From NCBI RefSeq assembly GCF_000829695.1, contig NZ_BBNN01000026.1, positions 62,001-126,000 on the forward strand: a stretch of DNA of 64,000 nucleotides, read 5' to 3'. This document shows positions 39,702 through 51,008 of the stretch, piece after piece (the first letter of the stretch is position 1; each line of letters begins with the position of its first letter). The stretch is from Streptomyces sp. NBRC 110035. GTDB lineage: Bacteria > Actinomycetota > Actinomycetes > Streptomycetales > Streptomycetaceae. The position numbers and the translations under genes were made by a program. Below the pieces are notes generated by a model. That model saw only the letters and a list, made by a program, of their open reading frames with translations. It had not been told where the DNA came from and searched no databases.

Positions 39702-40527
39702 GGACGTGCCCTTCGTCGTTCCAGCAAGGTGGGGGTGGAACAAACGCAATCTGAGAGCGCTCTCATTCGAGTCGGGCCGAGCCTAGCGGGCCCTGGCTAT
39801 CAGGTCCATGCCAATGACCGAATCCGCTGCTTCGCCCACCGGTCGCCCGCTCGCCGACGGTGCTGCCGGGCGTCCGGCGCGTGGCGCGTGGCGCGTGGGA
39901 CGTACGGTGCCGGTTGCCGTCGGTCGGCCGTTGCCGGGGCCGGTGTGCGCGGGCGGGACCGGCTTCGTCGCCGCCCGTTCCGCTTCCGGGCCGGCGGGCA
40001 CGGCACGCAGGGTGTTCTCCACATTCCGCTGGACCACGTCCCCCGAAGGGCGTCCGGCCTCCCGTGCGAGAACCGCGGCCTGCCGGGACAGCCCGGGGGC
40101 GAGGGAACCCTTCGCCTGCCACTCGTGCTTCCGCTCACCGCTGATCAGCGGACCGGTGCTGTTCCCGGGCACCCCGCGGGGACCGGCCGGGCACCGGTGG
40201 GGCCGGACGAGGTTCCGGCTGACCACGGCGACGACCACGGCGACGGCCCTCGCACCGCGGCCGGAGGTGAACGCGGCGGTGACCGCCGTGGCCGCGGCGC
40301 CCTCCTGCCCGCCGATGCCCGCGCTCCGAAGCCGGCCGAACCGGTGGACGCCCGGGCACCGGGCGCTCGCCGCCTCGTCGGGAGCGCCCGACACGGGTCG
40401 ACACACCCGGCACGTTTCCCGGAACCGGAGGAAAGAGCCCGCCCGGCCCGCCGTCGTGGGCCCGGGGGAGTGCGGCCGGGCATCTCGGGTAGGCGCGCCA
40501 TGTGATCGGTGAGTGAAGGCGGATCGG
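39702..40527. other. Long region without a confident gene
   Basis: About 825 bp between the protease start and the RsbW-type gene. Open frames exist on both strands but their products are low-complexity Arg/Pro/Ala-rich and none has a good ribosome site. One minus-strand stretch (about 40140-39960; ERKHEWQAKGSLAPGLSRQA) looks somewhat gene-like and might be a decayed fragment. A 7-bp tandem repeat GGCGCGT x3 lies at 39876-39896. The protease promoter is expected just above 39701. Confidence 0.5.
39876..39896. repeat. GGCGCGT tandem repeat, three copies
   Basis: Three exact head-to-tail copies of the 7-mer GGCGCGT. Short enough to be chance in GC-rich noncoding DNA, but could vary in copy number. 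Confidence 0.6.
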
Positions 40528-40980
40528 ATGGAACCAGTTCCTGTCGACGGAGGGGACCGGGTGCCCGACGCGCCGCGCCGGGCGTCCTACGCCCTGGACG
40601 GCGACGGCGCGTGGATAGCGGAGGCCCGGCGGCTTGCCAAGGCGTTCCTGACACGCGTCCAGACGGAGGACGGGCTGCCCGTGTCGGGCCAAGTGGTGGA
40701 GGTCACCCAGCTCGTGGTGAGCGAGTTGGTCACCAACGCCCGCAAGTACGCGCCCGGCCCCGTCCGGCTGGACCTGCGCATCGCCGGCGACGCCCTCGAG
40801 GTGATGGTCCGGGACGGCAGCACCGCGCTGCCCGTGGCCGGGGTCGCGGACCCGGACCGGGTGGGCCGGCACGGCCTGGAGATCGTGCTGGCCGTCACCC
40901 GGGGGGTGGAGGTGCGGCCCGAGCCGACCGGCAAACGCATCACGGCCCTGATCCCCCTCATGGAGACCGGCGGCCGGTGA
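40528..40980 (+). CDS. RsbW-like ATP-binding protein (anti-sigma kinase type)
   Basis: A 150-aa HATPase_c_2 protein; ATG 40528 has AAGGCGG close by, while GTG 40513 is an alternative. N box VVSELVTNARKYAPG, G1 box EVMVRDGSTALP and G2 region RVGRHGLEIVLAVTRGVEV are present, so nucleotide binding is expected. Single-domain proteins of this kind are very numerous in Streptomyces and act as anti-sigma kinases or as uncharacterised regulators. No STAS or sigma gene is adjacent, so a partner cannot be assigned. It converges on the UvrA-like gene across a perfect terminator. Confidence 0.88.
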   Translation: MEPVPVDGGDRVPDAPRRASYALDGDGAWIAEARRLAKAFLTRVQTEDGLPVSGQVVEVTQLVVSELVTNARKYAPGPVRLDLRIAGDALEVMVRDGSTALPVAGVADPDRVGRHGLEIVLAVTRGVEVRPEPTGKRITALIPLMETGGR

Positions 40981-41027
40981 CCCGGGCCGGGGTGCGCCGC
41001 CTGCTGCCGACGGATCCCCGGCCCGGG
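40981..41027. terminator. Bidirectional terminator, 12-bp perfect arms
   Basis: CCCGGGCCGGGG (40981-40992) and its exact complement at 41016-41027 enclose a 23-nt loop. It starts immediately after one stop codon and lies 11 bp from the stop of the convergent gene. Confidence 0.82.
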
Positions 41028-41037
41028 AAGCCGGGAC

Positions 41038-43437
<2,400 letters not shown>

Positions 43438-43497
43438 TCCGGGGCCCCCGTCCTCTCGTGGGTGCTCCGTGGTCCGCTCCGTGGCCCGGGGACGGGC

Positions 43498-43920
<423 letters not shown>

Positions 43921-43921
43921 G

Positions 43922-44365
43922 CTAGAGGGCCCCGGCCCTGGAGGCTTCTCGATTCCTGACCGGTCTGGTCACCTGCTTCGCCACGCACGCCGGCATCCCT
44001 TCCGTGGCGTCGGCGGCCAGGCGCCGGTAGGTGCTCGGCGGCGTGCCGACGAGTTCGGTGAAGCGTGTGCTGAACGTGCCCGGCGACGAGGAGCCCACCG
44101 CGAAACACACCTCGGTCACGCTCAGGCCGCCGCGGCGGAGCAAGGTCATGGCGCGCTCGATGCGCCGCGTCATCAGATAGCTGTACGGAGACTCGCCGTA
44201 CGCGGCCCGGAACTCCCGGCTCAGGTGCCCGGCCGACATGTGGACGCCCCGGGCGAGCGCCTCGACGTCCAGCGGCTGCGCGTACTCCCGGTCGATCCGG
44301 TCGCGGACCCGGCGCAGCCGGGCGAGGTCGCGCAGCCGCTGTGCCGGGGCGGGTGTGCCGGTCAT
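43922..44365 (-). CDS. AraC-family transcriptional regulator, short form
   Basis: A 147-aa regulator that is almost entirely DNA-binding domain. ATG at 44365 gives MTGTPAPAQRLRDL. The two HTH units read DVEALARGVHMSAGHLSREF and VTEVCFAVGSSSPGTFSTRF, followed by the usual FTELVGTPPSTYRR. There is no separate ligand-binding domain. It precedes the VOC gene in one transcription unit, an arrangement frequent in actinobacteria, so it probably controls that gene. The first 40 residues are basic and helical. Confidence 0.9.
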   Translation of the reverse strand: MTGTPAPAQRLRDLARLRRVRDRIDREYAQPLDVEALARGVHMSAGHLSREFRAAYGESPYSYLMTRRIERAMTLLRRGGLSVTEVCFAVGSSSPGTFSTRFTELVGTPPSTYRRLAADATEGMPACVAKQVTRPVRNREASRAGAL

Positions 44366-44548
44366 GTGCGAGATCGTACACACGGAGGCTGTCCGGCCAG
44401 GGCGGAATCCCGGGCGCGGGCGGGCGTGGACGGAACAACAGGGGTCCCGGCATGGTTGAGACCGGTGCGCGTACGGCCGCGGCCGTACGGGATCATGAGT
44501 GCGAGGCGGACGTGTCCGTCGAAGGACGCGGCAGAAGGGCGGGACGAG

Positions 44549-45061
44549 ATGACGAGGACCGAGGAGAAGGCGCTGCTGGCGGGCGGCTGTTTCTGGGGCA
44601 TGGAAGAGCTGATCCGCACGTTCCCGGGTGTCCTGAGCACACGCGTCGGCTACAGCGGCGGCGACGTCCCCGACGCCACGTACCGCAACCACGGTACCCA
44701 CGCCGAGTCGATCGAGATCACCTACGACCCGGCGGTCACCGATTACCGCACGATCCTGGAGTACTTCTTCCAGATCCACGACCCCAGCACCAGGAACCGG
44801 CAGGGCAACGACATCGGGCTGAGTTACCGCTCCGCCATCTTCTACTTCGACGACGAGCAGAAGCGCGTCGCCGAGGAGACGATCGCCGACGTCGACGCGT
44901 CGGGCCTGTGGCCGGGGCCCGTGGTCACCGAGGTCGCACCGGCCGGCCCGTTCTGGCTGGCCGAGCCCGAGCACCAGGACTACCTCCAGCGGTACCCGGA
45001 CGGTTACACCTGCCACTTCGTACGTCCCGGCTGGCGTCTGCCCCGGCGCGCGGAGGCCTGA
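44549..45061 (+). CDS. msrA: Peptide methionine sulfoxide reductase MsrA
   Basis: A 170-aa enzyme reducing methionine-S-sulfoxide in proteins with thioredoxin. ATG 44549 follows GAAGGGC. The catalytic motif GCFWG has nucleophile Cys14; GVLSTRVGYSGG, HAESIEITYDP, YFFQIHDPSTRNRQGNDIG and YRSAIFYF complete the family pattern. The recycling cysteine may be the single one near the C-terminus (GYTCHFV). It is divergent from the AraC gene and convergent with the AhpD-like gene, both consistent with a single-gene unit for oxidative damage repair. Confidence 0.94.
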   Translation: MTRTEEKALLAGGCFWGMEELIRTFPGVLSTRVGYSGGDVPDATYRNHGTHAESIEITYDPAVTDYRTILEYFFQIHDPSTRNRQGNDIGLSYRSAIFYFDDEQKRVAEETIADVDASGLWPGPVVTEVAPAGPFWLAEPEHQDYLQRYPDGYTCHFVRPGWRLPRRAEA

Positions 45062-45089
45062 GCCGCCCAGGTGCGCGCCGCCGGGACTC

Positions 45090-45136
45090 CGGACCGGAGC
45101 CCCGGTGCTCGGCCGGTGCCCGGACCGGAGCCCCGG
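45090..45136. repeat. 16-bp direct repeat between msrA and the AhpD-like gene
   Basis: CGGACCGGAGCCCCGG occurs at 45090-45105 and again at 45121-45136. Each copy contains internal dyad symmetry and the 167-bp intergenic region is rich in complementary GC blocks, so it may fold and terminate the convergent transcripts. Confidence 0.55.
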
Positions 45137-45228
45137 ACCGGGCGCCGGCCGGCTCGGTCGCCGCTCCGGGGCCGGCCCCGTTCGTACCGGTCACCGCGGG
45201 CCGTCGGCCGGGGGCGGGCAGGCGCCCG

Positions 45229-45702
45229 TCAGCCGAACTGGCCGGGCCGGTAGTCGCCGGCGGGCTGCTGGTTGATGACGTTGATGCGGTTGTAGGTGTT
45301 GATGACGGCGATGAGGGAGACGAGGGCGACGAGCTGGTCCTCGTCGTAGTGCCTGGCCGCGTCGGCCCATGCCTCGTGGGTGACGCCGCCGGCGGCGTCG
45401 GCGATACGGGTGCCCTGTTCGGCGAGTTCGAGTGCGGCGCGTTCGGCCTCGGTGAAGACGGTGGCCTCGCGCCAGGCGGCGACGAGGTGGAGACGCTGGG
45501 CGGTCTCACCGGCGTGGGCGGCGTCCTTGGTGTGCATGTCGGTGCAGAAGCCGCAGCCGTTGATCTGGCTGGCGCGGATCTTCACCAGTTCCTGGGTGGC
45601 GTGCGGCAGGTCCGAGTCGGACGCCGCCCTGCCCGCGGAGTTGATGTGCTTCAGCACCTTGGCGCCGAGTGCGTTGCCGAAGAAGTCGAGACGGGCGTCC
45701 AT
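45229..45702 (-). CDS. AhpD-like carboxymuconolactone-decarboxylase-family protein
   Basis: A 157-aa helical protein; ATG 45702 follows AGGAGA. The redox motif is Cys50-Gly-Phe-Cys53 followed by His57 (NGCGFCTDMHTKDA), the CxxC-x3-H pattern of alkylhydroperoxidase-like CMD proteins. Surrounding blocks LVKIRASQIN, ARHYDEDQLVALVSLIAVIN and YNRINV fit the family. Members usually act as small peroxidases or disulfide reductases. It lies next to MsrA, which suggests a shared oxidative-stress theme, though the genes converge and are not co-transcribed. Confidence 0.92.
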   Translation of the reverse strand: MDARLDFFGNALGAKVLKHINSAGRAASDSDLPHATQELVKIRASQINGCGFCTDMHTKDAAHAGETAQRLHLVAAWREATVFTEAERAALELAEQGTRIADAAGGVTHEAWADAARHYDEDQLVALVSLIAVINTYNRINVINQQPAGDYRPGQFG

Positions 45703-46004
45703 GGTGATCTCCTGGGTTGCGATTGCGGTGACGTATTCCTGACGGAACAGGCCGTCGAGGTGTGACAGGCCCCGGGGTGTGACCTACGTCTCCCTGCGGG
45801 GGGCGCCTTCGTGGGGAAGGGCTCGGGCGGGAGGCGGCGTGGCCGCGGAGGCATGATCGGGAAGCGGCGAGCGGGCGATAGCCTGGCCGCGTGCAGGATG
45901 ACGCCTCCTCGCGGGAGGGCACCCGCTGACACCCGGCCCGGGTACGGGAGCAATGAGGGGCCGGGAAGCCGGACAGAGAGCACGGACGGGGGAGCGGAGC
46001 GTCG

Positions 46005-46229
46005 GTGAGCGAGCGCCAGGAATGCGACTGGGCGGACATGACGCCAGGAGATTTCGACCGGGACGCTCCGCTGTGCCTGAACGTGGGCACCGGACCCGTC
46101 GTGGTCCCGGCGGAGCCCGACGAGTACGGCACGGCGCCCCTGTTCGGCGAGGAGTCGCCGGCCCGGCGTCCCGGCCCGCGCCGCCCTCCGCGCGGTGGCA
46201 CGGCAGCCGAGCAGGAGCACCTGTTCTGA
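46005..46229 (+). CDS. Small acidic conserved hypothetical protein
   Basis: A 74-aa protein from GTG 46005, preceded by GGGGGAGCGGAG. The N-terminal half (CDWADMTPGDFDRDAPLCLN) and the central YGTAPLFGEE block look like a widespread small Streptomyces protein, while the C-terminus is Arg/Pro-rich and ends EQEHLF. Composition is strongly acidic then basic. No domain or enzyme motif. It is convergent with the DUF5949 gene, with only 27 bp between stops. Kept as a gene because of its coherent composition and ribosome site. Confidence 0.6.
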   Translation: MSERQECDWADMTPGDFDRDAPLCLNVGTGPVVVPAEPDEYGTAPLFGEESPARRPGPRRPPRGGTAAEQEHLF

Positions 46230-46256
46230 TCCGTCCCGGCGCGCCGCCGCACGCGG

Positions 46257-46748
46257 TCAGCCGTCGCACAGGGTGCGGGCGGGCAGCAGGACGTGGGCGG
46301 CGGACCGCAGGGTGTCCTGGTCCGAGGTGAACGCGTCCAGGGTCGCGAGGTCGCCGGGCTCGGCGCCGGACGGCCAGGGCCGGGTGGTGAAGACGAGGTA
46401 CACGTAGCCGCGTTCACCGGCGGCGTCGGCCCACTTCGGCGGTGGGACGAACTGGGCGTCGAAGCCCGGCATGGTGAGCGCAGCCGCGCCCGGCACGACG
46501 ACCACACCGGACGGACCGGGCTCCTCGGTGGCGTCGACGAGGCGGCCCCGGGGGGACAGGCCCGCCCCGCGCAGCAGACGCCGTACGGCGTCCGCGGTGG
46601 CGTCCGGGCCGCTTGCCCCGTTGCCCAGGGAGCAGGCGAGAAGGAAGGGGACGCCGCCGTCCGGTGTTTCCCTGTGCCGGGCCATGACGACGACGGAACC
46701 CAGGTCGGTGGAGTTCCGTGGCTGCGCTGCGGTGGAGGTCGTGGACAC
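46257..46748 (-). CDS. DUF5949-like hypothetical protein
   Basis: A 163-aa protein. Blocks LGSVVVMARHRETPDGGVPF, LLACSLGNGASGPDATADAV and ERGYVYLVFTTRPWPSG resemble a Streptomyces family annotated as DUF5949. Mostly hydrophilic with alternating strands and helices; no catalytic motif, signal peptide or membrane segment. ATG at 46748 is adopted; MSTTSTAAQ is a typical disordered start. Function unknown. Confidence 0.72.
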   Translation of the reverse strand: MSTTSTAAQPRNSTDLGSVVVMARHRETPDGGVPFLLACSLGNGASGPDATADAVRRLLRGAGLSPRGRLVDATEEPGPSGVVVVPGAAALTMPGFDAQFVPPPKWADAAGERGYVYLVFTTRPWPSGAEPGDLATLDAFTSDQDTLRSAAHVLLPARTLCDG

Positions 46749-46980
46749 CGGGAAACCGTATCGGCGCGGCGGCCCTCATCCGGTCGGCCGTCACCCGTCC
46801 GGGCGATGACCGCGGCGGCTCTCCACACGTACGAGGGATGAACTGCCCTCCGGGGCAGTCAGGTTCGGGGTTCCCGGCTTCGAAGTCCGACGGGTCGTGG
46901 GGTGTTCCCGGGGTGACGGCACGGCGACGCGACGGACCGTGCACACGAACACGGGCAGGTCACCGGTGCATAACGCGAAC

Positions 46981-46999
46981 TAAGGGTAGGCTAACCTTG
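46981..46999. promoter_or_regulatory. DmdR/IdeR iron box of the siderophore-uptake operon
   Basis: TAAGGGTAGGCTAACCTTG matches the actinobacterial iron-box consensus TTAGGTTAGGCTAACCTAA at 15 of 19 positions, including the whole core GGCTAACCT. It ends 5 bp before the start codon at 47004, so a bound repressor would block transcription or the first steps of it. With so little leader the message may be nearly leaderless. Confidence 0.82.
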
Positions 47000-47003
47000 C
47001 GGC

Positions 47004-47858
47004 GTGAAACCTGGTGAAGAGGCGCCCCCGGGCCTGCGCGGCCATGAACTGGCGGCGACCGATGTGACCGTGGCGTACGACGGCGTGGACGTCGTCCACG
47101 CCGCGGCGCTGACCCTGCGGCCCGGCGAAGTGACCGTACTGGTCGGTCCCAACGGCAGCGGCAAGTCGACCCTGTTGCGCACCGTGGCGCGGCTCCAGCC
47201 ACCCCGTCGGGCCACGCTCACGATCGACACCGACACCGACGGCCTGGCCCTCGGTCCCCGCGAGTTCTCCCGCCGCGTGGCCCTTCTGCTGCAGGGAAGG
47301 CCCACGCCCAGCGGCCTGAGCGTGCGCGACGTCGTCGAGTTCGGCCGCTATCCCCACCGGGGCCGCTGGGGCGGCGCCGACCCCGGCGGCCGTGCCGCCG
47401 TCGACCGCGCCCTCGCCATGACGGGCGTCGACGAACTCGCCGACCGAGGCGCGGAACACCTCTCCGGGGGACAGCTCCAGCGCGTCTGGCTGGCCGGCTG
47501 CCTGGCCCAGGAGACCGGGGTCCTCCTCCTCGACGAACCCACCACCTACCTCGATCTGCGCTACCAGGTCGAACTTCTCGACCTGGTCCGCGATCTGGCG
47601 GACGACCACGGCATCGCCGTCGGCGTCGTCCTGCACGACCTCGACCAGGCGGCGGCCGTGGCCGACCGGATCGTGCTGCTCGCCGAGGGACGCGTCGTCG
47701 CCGAAGGCACGCCCGAGGAGGTCCTGACGCCGCAGCGCCTGACCGAGGTCTACGGCATCCGGATCGAGGTCGGCACCGACCCGCTCACCGGCCGGCTGCG
47801 CACCCGCGCGATCGGCCGCCACCACACCCGCACCGAAAGGCTCAGCACCCTCTCATGA
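47004..47858 (+). CDS. Iron-siderophore ABC transporter ATPase
   Basis: A 284-aa FecE/FepC-type ATPase. GTG 47004 directly follows the iron box. Walker A LVGPNGSGKSTLLRTVARL, Q-loop region RRVALLLQGRPTPSGLSVRD, signature LSGGQLQRVWLAGCLAQET and Walker B VLLLDEPTTYLDLRYQVELL; the TTYLD form is typical of iron-chelate importers. VLHDLDQAAAVADRIVLLAE is the H-loop segment. It heads an operon with a binding lipoprotein (ATGA overlap) and a fused permease, supplying energy for ferric-siderophore uptake. Confidence 0.94.
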   Translation: MKPGEEAPPGLRGHELAATDVTVAYDGVDVVHAAALTLRPGEVTVLVGPNGSGKSTLLRTVARLQPPRRATLTIDTDTDGLALGPREFSRRVALLLQGRPTPSGLSVRDVVEFGRYPHRGRWGGADPGGRAAVDRALAMTGVDELADRGAEHLSGGQLQRVWLAGCLAQETGVLLLDEPTTYLDLRYQVELLDLVRDLADDHGIAVGVVLHDLDQAAAVADRIVLLAEGRVVAEGTPEEVLTPQRLTEVYGIRIEVGTDPLTGRLRTRAIGRHHTRTERLSTLS

Positions 47859-48832
47859 GACGACTCCTGCTCACCGCGCCCCTGGCCGCCACGGCCCTCC
47901 TGCTCACCGCCTGCGGAACCACCGAACCCGCCGCCACCGAGGCGAAGGAGTCCGTCGAGACCATCACCCTGACCGACGCCTCCGGCACCAGGGTCGAACT
48001 CGACGGCCCGGCCAGGAACGTCGTCGGCACCGAGTGGAACGTCGTCGAGACCCTGATCTCGCTCGGCGTCGAACCGGTCGGGGTCGCCGACGTCAAGGGC
48101 TACAAGACCTGGAACACCGCCGTCCCGCTCACCAACGAGCCCAAGGACATCGGCACGCGCGGCGAGCCCAGCATGGACACCATCGCCTCGCTGAAGCCCG
48201 ATCTCATCGTCGCCACCAGCGACCTGCAGCCGAACGCCGTCAAGCAGCTGCGCGAGGTCGCCCCCGTCCTCACGGTCACGTCCGCCGACGCCTCCGACCA
48301 GATGGGGCAGATACTCGAGAACGTCGACCTCGTCGCGAAGGCCACCGGCACCACCGAGCAGGCGGCCACGCTGAAGAAGGACTTCGACGCGAAGCTCGCC
48401 GAGGGCAGGAAGGCCCTGGCCGACGCCGGTCTGGACGGTTCCGAGATCGCCTTCGCCGACGGCTACGTCACCTCCAACCAGGTCTCCGTGCGCCCGTACA
48501 CCTCCGGCTCCCTCATCGGCGTGGTCAACGAGCGGCTCGGGCTGAAGAACGCCTGGACGATGGAGGGCGACAAGGCCTACGGCCTGGCCGCCACCGACGT
48601 CGAGGGACTGACCGGCCTGGGCAAGGACGTGCAGTTCGCCTACATCGGCAGCGACGGGGACGCCAACAGCGACCCGTTCGGCAACCAGCTCGCCAAGAAC
48701 TCCGTGTGGAAGTCCCTGCCGTTCGTGAAGGCCGGTGCCGTCCACCGGCTGCCCGACGGCATCTGGATGTTCGGCGGTCCCGGCTCGATGGGGGCGTACA
48801 CCGACGCCGTCGTCGAGGCGCTGACGAAGTAG
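47855..48832 (+). CDS. Iron-siderophore binding lipoprotein
   Basis: A 325-aa lipoprotein, start ATG overlapping the ATPase stop by 4 bp. Lipobox LLTAC (Cys20) anchors it to the membrane surface. The class III binding fold shows in NVVGTEWNVVETLISLGVEP, VGVADVKGYKTWN, the backbone-helix region between lobes and LKPDLIVATSDLQPNAVKQL. It delivers a ferric siderophore (hydroxamate or citrate-type cannot be told) to the permease encoded 4 bp downstream. Confidence 0.93.
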   Translation: MRRLLLTAPLAATALLLTACGTTEPAATEAKESVETITLTDASGTRVELDGPARNVVGTEWNVVETLISLGVEPVGVADVKGYKTWNTAVPLTNEPKDIGTRGEPSMDTIASLKPDLIVATSDLQPNAVKQLREVAPVLTVTSADASDQMGQILENVDLVAKATGTTEQAATLKKDFDAKLAEGRKALADAGLDGSEIAFADGYVTSNQVSVRPYTSGSLIGVVNERLGLKNAWTMEGDKAYGLAATDVEGLTGLGKDVQFAYIGSDGDANSDPFGNQLAKNSVWKSLPFVKAGAVHRLPDGIWMFGGPGSMGAYTDAVVEALTK

Positions 48833-48836
48833 CGCG

Positions 48837-50915
48837 ATGGCCGTCACCGCCACGCCCGGCCCCGTCCGTCCGAAGACGGCGCCGGCCCCGGCCGCGTCCC
48901 GGACGGGCGCGGCCGGGGTGACCGGGGCACTCGTGCTCCTGGTCGCCGTGCTCGCCGTCGTCGACATCACCCAGGGCACGGCCGCCGTCGGCCCCGCCGA
49001 GGTCCTCAAGGCGCTCACCGGACGCGCCGACCCGGCCGACGCGTCCGTCGTCATCGCCTCCCGGCTGCCCCGGACGGCCGCCGGGCTGCTGGTGGGCGCC
49101 GCGCTCGGCATGGCCGGCCTCGCCCTGCAGGCCGTCAGCCGCAACGTCCTGGCCTCGCCGGACACCCTCGCCGTCAACGCGGGCTCCTATCTCGCCCTCG
49201 GCGTCGTCGCCGTCACCGGCGTCCCGCTGCCCCTGCTCGCCTCCTCCGGGGTCGCCTTCGCCGGTGGCCTCGCGGCGGCGGCCGTCGTCCTCGGGCTGTC
49301 CGGGCTCGGGTCCGGAACGGTACGGCTGGTACTCGCCGGCACCGCGCTCACCCTCGGCCTCACGGCCATCACCCAGGGCCTGCTGCTGCTGTTCCCGGAG
49401 CAGACCGAGGGCCTCTACCAGTGGAACCAGGGCAGCATCGCCCAGAACGGCTTCGACGGCGTGCTCCGGATGCTGCCCGTCGCGGTCGTCGGCCTGGCCG
49501 GCCTGCTGTTCGTCGCCCGCCGGGTCGACGCTCTCGCCCTCGGTGACGACGCGGCCCGCGGGCTGGGCGTCCCGGTGCGCGCGACCCGCGTCACCGCGGT
49601 GGTCCTGGCGACGCTGCTCTCCGCGGCGGCCGTCACCCTCGCCGGGCCCATCGGGTTCGTCGGCCTGTGCGCCCCCGCCCTGGTCCGTCCCCTGGCGCGC
49701 TGGTTCCGCGGCATCCACCGGCTGCGTGCGGGCGTGCCGGTCGCCGGACTGGTCGGCGCGGCGCTGGTCCTCGGGGCGGACGTGCTGCTCCGTACGTTCG
49801 TGAGCGCCGACATCTCCGTCGCGGTGCCCACCGGCGTCGTCACCAGCCTCGTCGGCGCGGTGTTCCTGGTCGTCATGGCGGCCCGGCTCCGTGACACCGC
49901 GGGCTCGCCCGCGCCGGACCGGCTGCGGATCCGCAGCCGCGCCGTCTTCGTGGGCTGGCTCGTCGTCCTGACCGTCGCCCTGGTCGGTCTGACGATCGCC
50001 GCGACGCTCGTCGGCGACAGCATGCTCCTGCTGGGCGACGTGCTCAACTGGATGCAGGGCCGGGCCGGGCGGACCGTCTCCTTCGTCCTCGACACCCGGG
50101 TTCCGCGCGTCCTCGCCGCGCTCCTCGCGGGGGCGGCCCTGGCGCTCGCCGGCACCCTGGTGCAGGCCGTCACCCGCAACCCGCTCGCGGAACCCTCGGT
50201 CCTGGGTGTCTCGGGCGGTGGCGCGCTCGGCGCGGTGATCCTCGTGACGACGGTGCCCGCCGCCGGGGCGTGGAGCGTCGCGGGGGCGGCGTTCGCGGGG
50301 GCCGCCGTCACCGCCGTCGTCGTCTTCGGACTCGCGGCACGCGGAGGCTTCCAGCAGAACCGGCTGGTGCTCGTCGGTGTCGGCGTGGCGGCCGGCACGA
50401 CGGCCCTGATCAGTCTGCTGATCGTGCTCACCGACCCGTTCAACGCCACGAAGGCCCTCACCTGGCTGTCGGGCTCGACCTACGGCCGGACCATGCCCGA
50501 CGTCCTGCCGCCGGCCGCCGTCCTCGTCGTCGGCCTCGTGGTGGCGGCCGTACGGCACCGGGAACTCGACCTGGTCTCCCTCGACGAGGACACCCCGCGG
50601 CTTCTCGGACTCCGGCTGGCGCGCGGCCGGCTGGGTTTCCTCGTCGTCGGCGTCCTGCTCACCGCCACCGCGGTGGCCGCCGCGGGCACCATCGGGTTCG
50701 TCGGCCTGGTCGCCCCCCACGCGGCACGGGCCCTCGTCGGACGCCGGCACACCCGCGTCCTTCCGGTCGCGGTGCTGCTCGGTGCCGTACTGGTGTGCAC
50801 CGCCGACCTGTTGGGCCGCACCGTGATCGCACCGGCCCAACTGGGCGCCGGCCTCATGACGGCCGTCATCGGTACGCCGTACTTCCTGTACGTGCTCGTG
50901 CGCAGCAGGCGGTAG
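48837..50915 (+). CDS. Fused double FecCD-type iron-siderophore permease
   Basis: A 692-aa membrane protein carrying two FecCD-type permease halves in one chain, as in FhuB. Each half has about ten hydrophobic segments; repeated family marks are SRLPRTAAGLLVGAALGMAG in half 1 and TRVPRVLAALLAGAALALAG in half 2, then GFVGLCAPALVRPLARW and GFVGLVAPHAARALVGRRHT. Halves join near residue 345. Start ATG is 4 bp after the lipoprotein stop, completing a three-gene importer ending in a large palindromic terminator. Confidence 0.94.
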   Translation: MAVTATPGPVRPKTAPAPAASRTGAAGVTGALVLLVAVLAVVDITQGTAAVGPAEVLKALTGRADPADASVVIASRLPRTAAGLLVGAALGMAGLALQAVSRNVLASPDTLAVNAGSYLALGVVAVTGVPLPLLASSGVAFAGGLAAAAVVLGLSGLGSGTVRLVLAGTALTLGLTAITQGLLLLFPEQTEGLYQWNQGSIAQNGFDGVLRMLPVAVVGLAGLLFVARRVDALALGDDAARGLGVPVRATRVTAVVLATLLSAAAVTLAGPIGFVGLCAPALVRPLARWFRGIHRLRAGVPVAGLVGAALVLGADVLLRTFVSADISVAVPTGVVTSLVGAVFLVVMAARLRDTAGSPAPDRLRIRSRAVFVGWLVVLTVALVGLTIAATLVGDSMLLLGDVLNWMQGRAGRTVSFVLDTRVPRVLAALLAGAALALAGTLVQAVTRNPLAEPSVLGVSGGGALGAVILVTTVPAAGAWSVAGAAFAGAAVTAVVVFGLAARGGFQQNRLVLVGVGVAAGTTALISLLIVLTDPFNATKALTWLSGSTYGRTMPDVLPPAAVLVVGLVVAAVRHRELDLVSLDEDTPRLLGLRLARGRLGFLVVGVLLTATAVAAAGTIGFVGLVAPHAARALVGRRHTRVLPVAVLLGAVLVCTADLLGRTVIAPAQLGAGLMTAVIGTPYFLYVLVRSRR

Positions 50916-50960
50916 CGGAAGAGGACGCGGGACGCCGCCGGGCCCTCGGGCAACCGGCGG

Positions 50961-50998
50961 CGGGCCCCGGACCCACCGGCCGGTGGGTCCGGGGCCCG
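50961..50998. terminator. 38-bp perfect palindromic terminator
   Basis: Arms 50961-50979 and 50980-50997/50998 are fully complementary with no spacer. It lies between the stop of the permease (50915, +) and the stop of the galactanase gene (51009, -). Confidence 0.92.
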
Positions 50999-51008
50999 GA
51001 CGGGTGTG

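Noticed and set aside
39783..40406. A 207-codon minus-strand frame as a gene
   Set aside because: No good ribosome site, low-complexity product and no recognisable domain; treated as unassigned DNA.
45062..45228. Small gene between msrA and the AhpD-like gene
   Set aside because: The open frame is composed of repeated Arg/Gly/Pro codons from the direct repeats and lacks a ribosome site.
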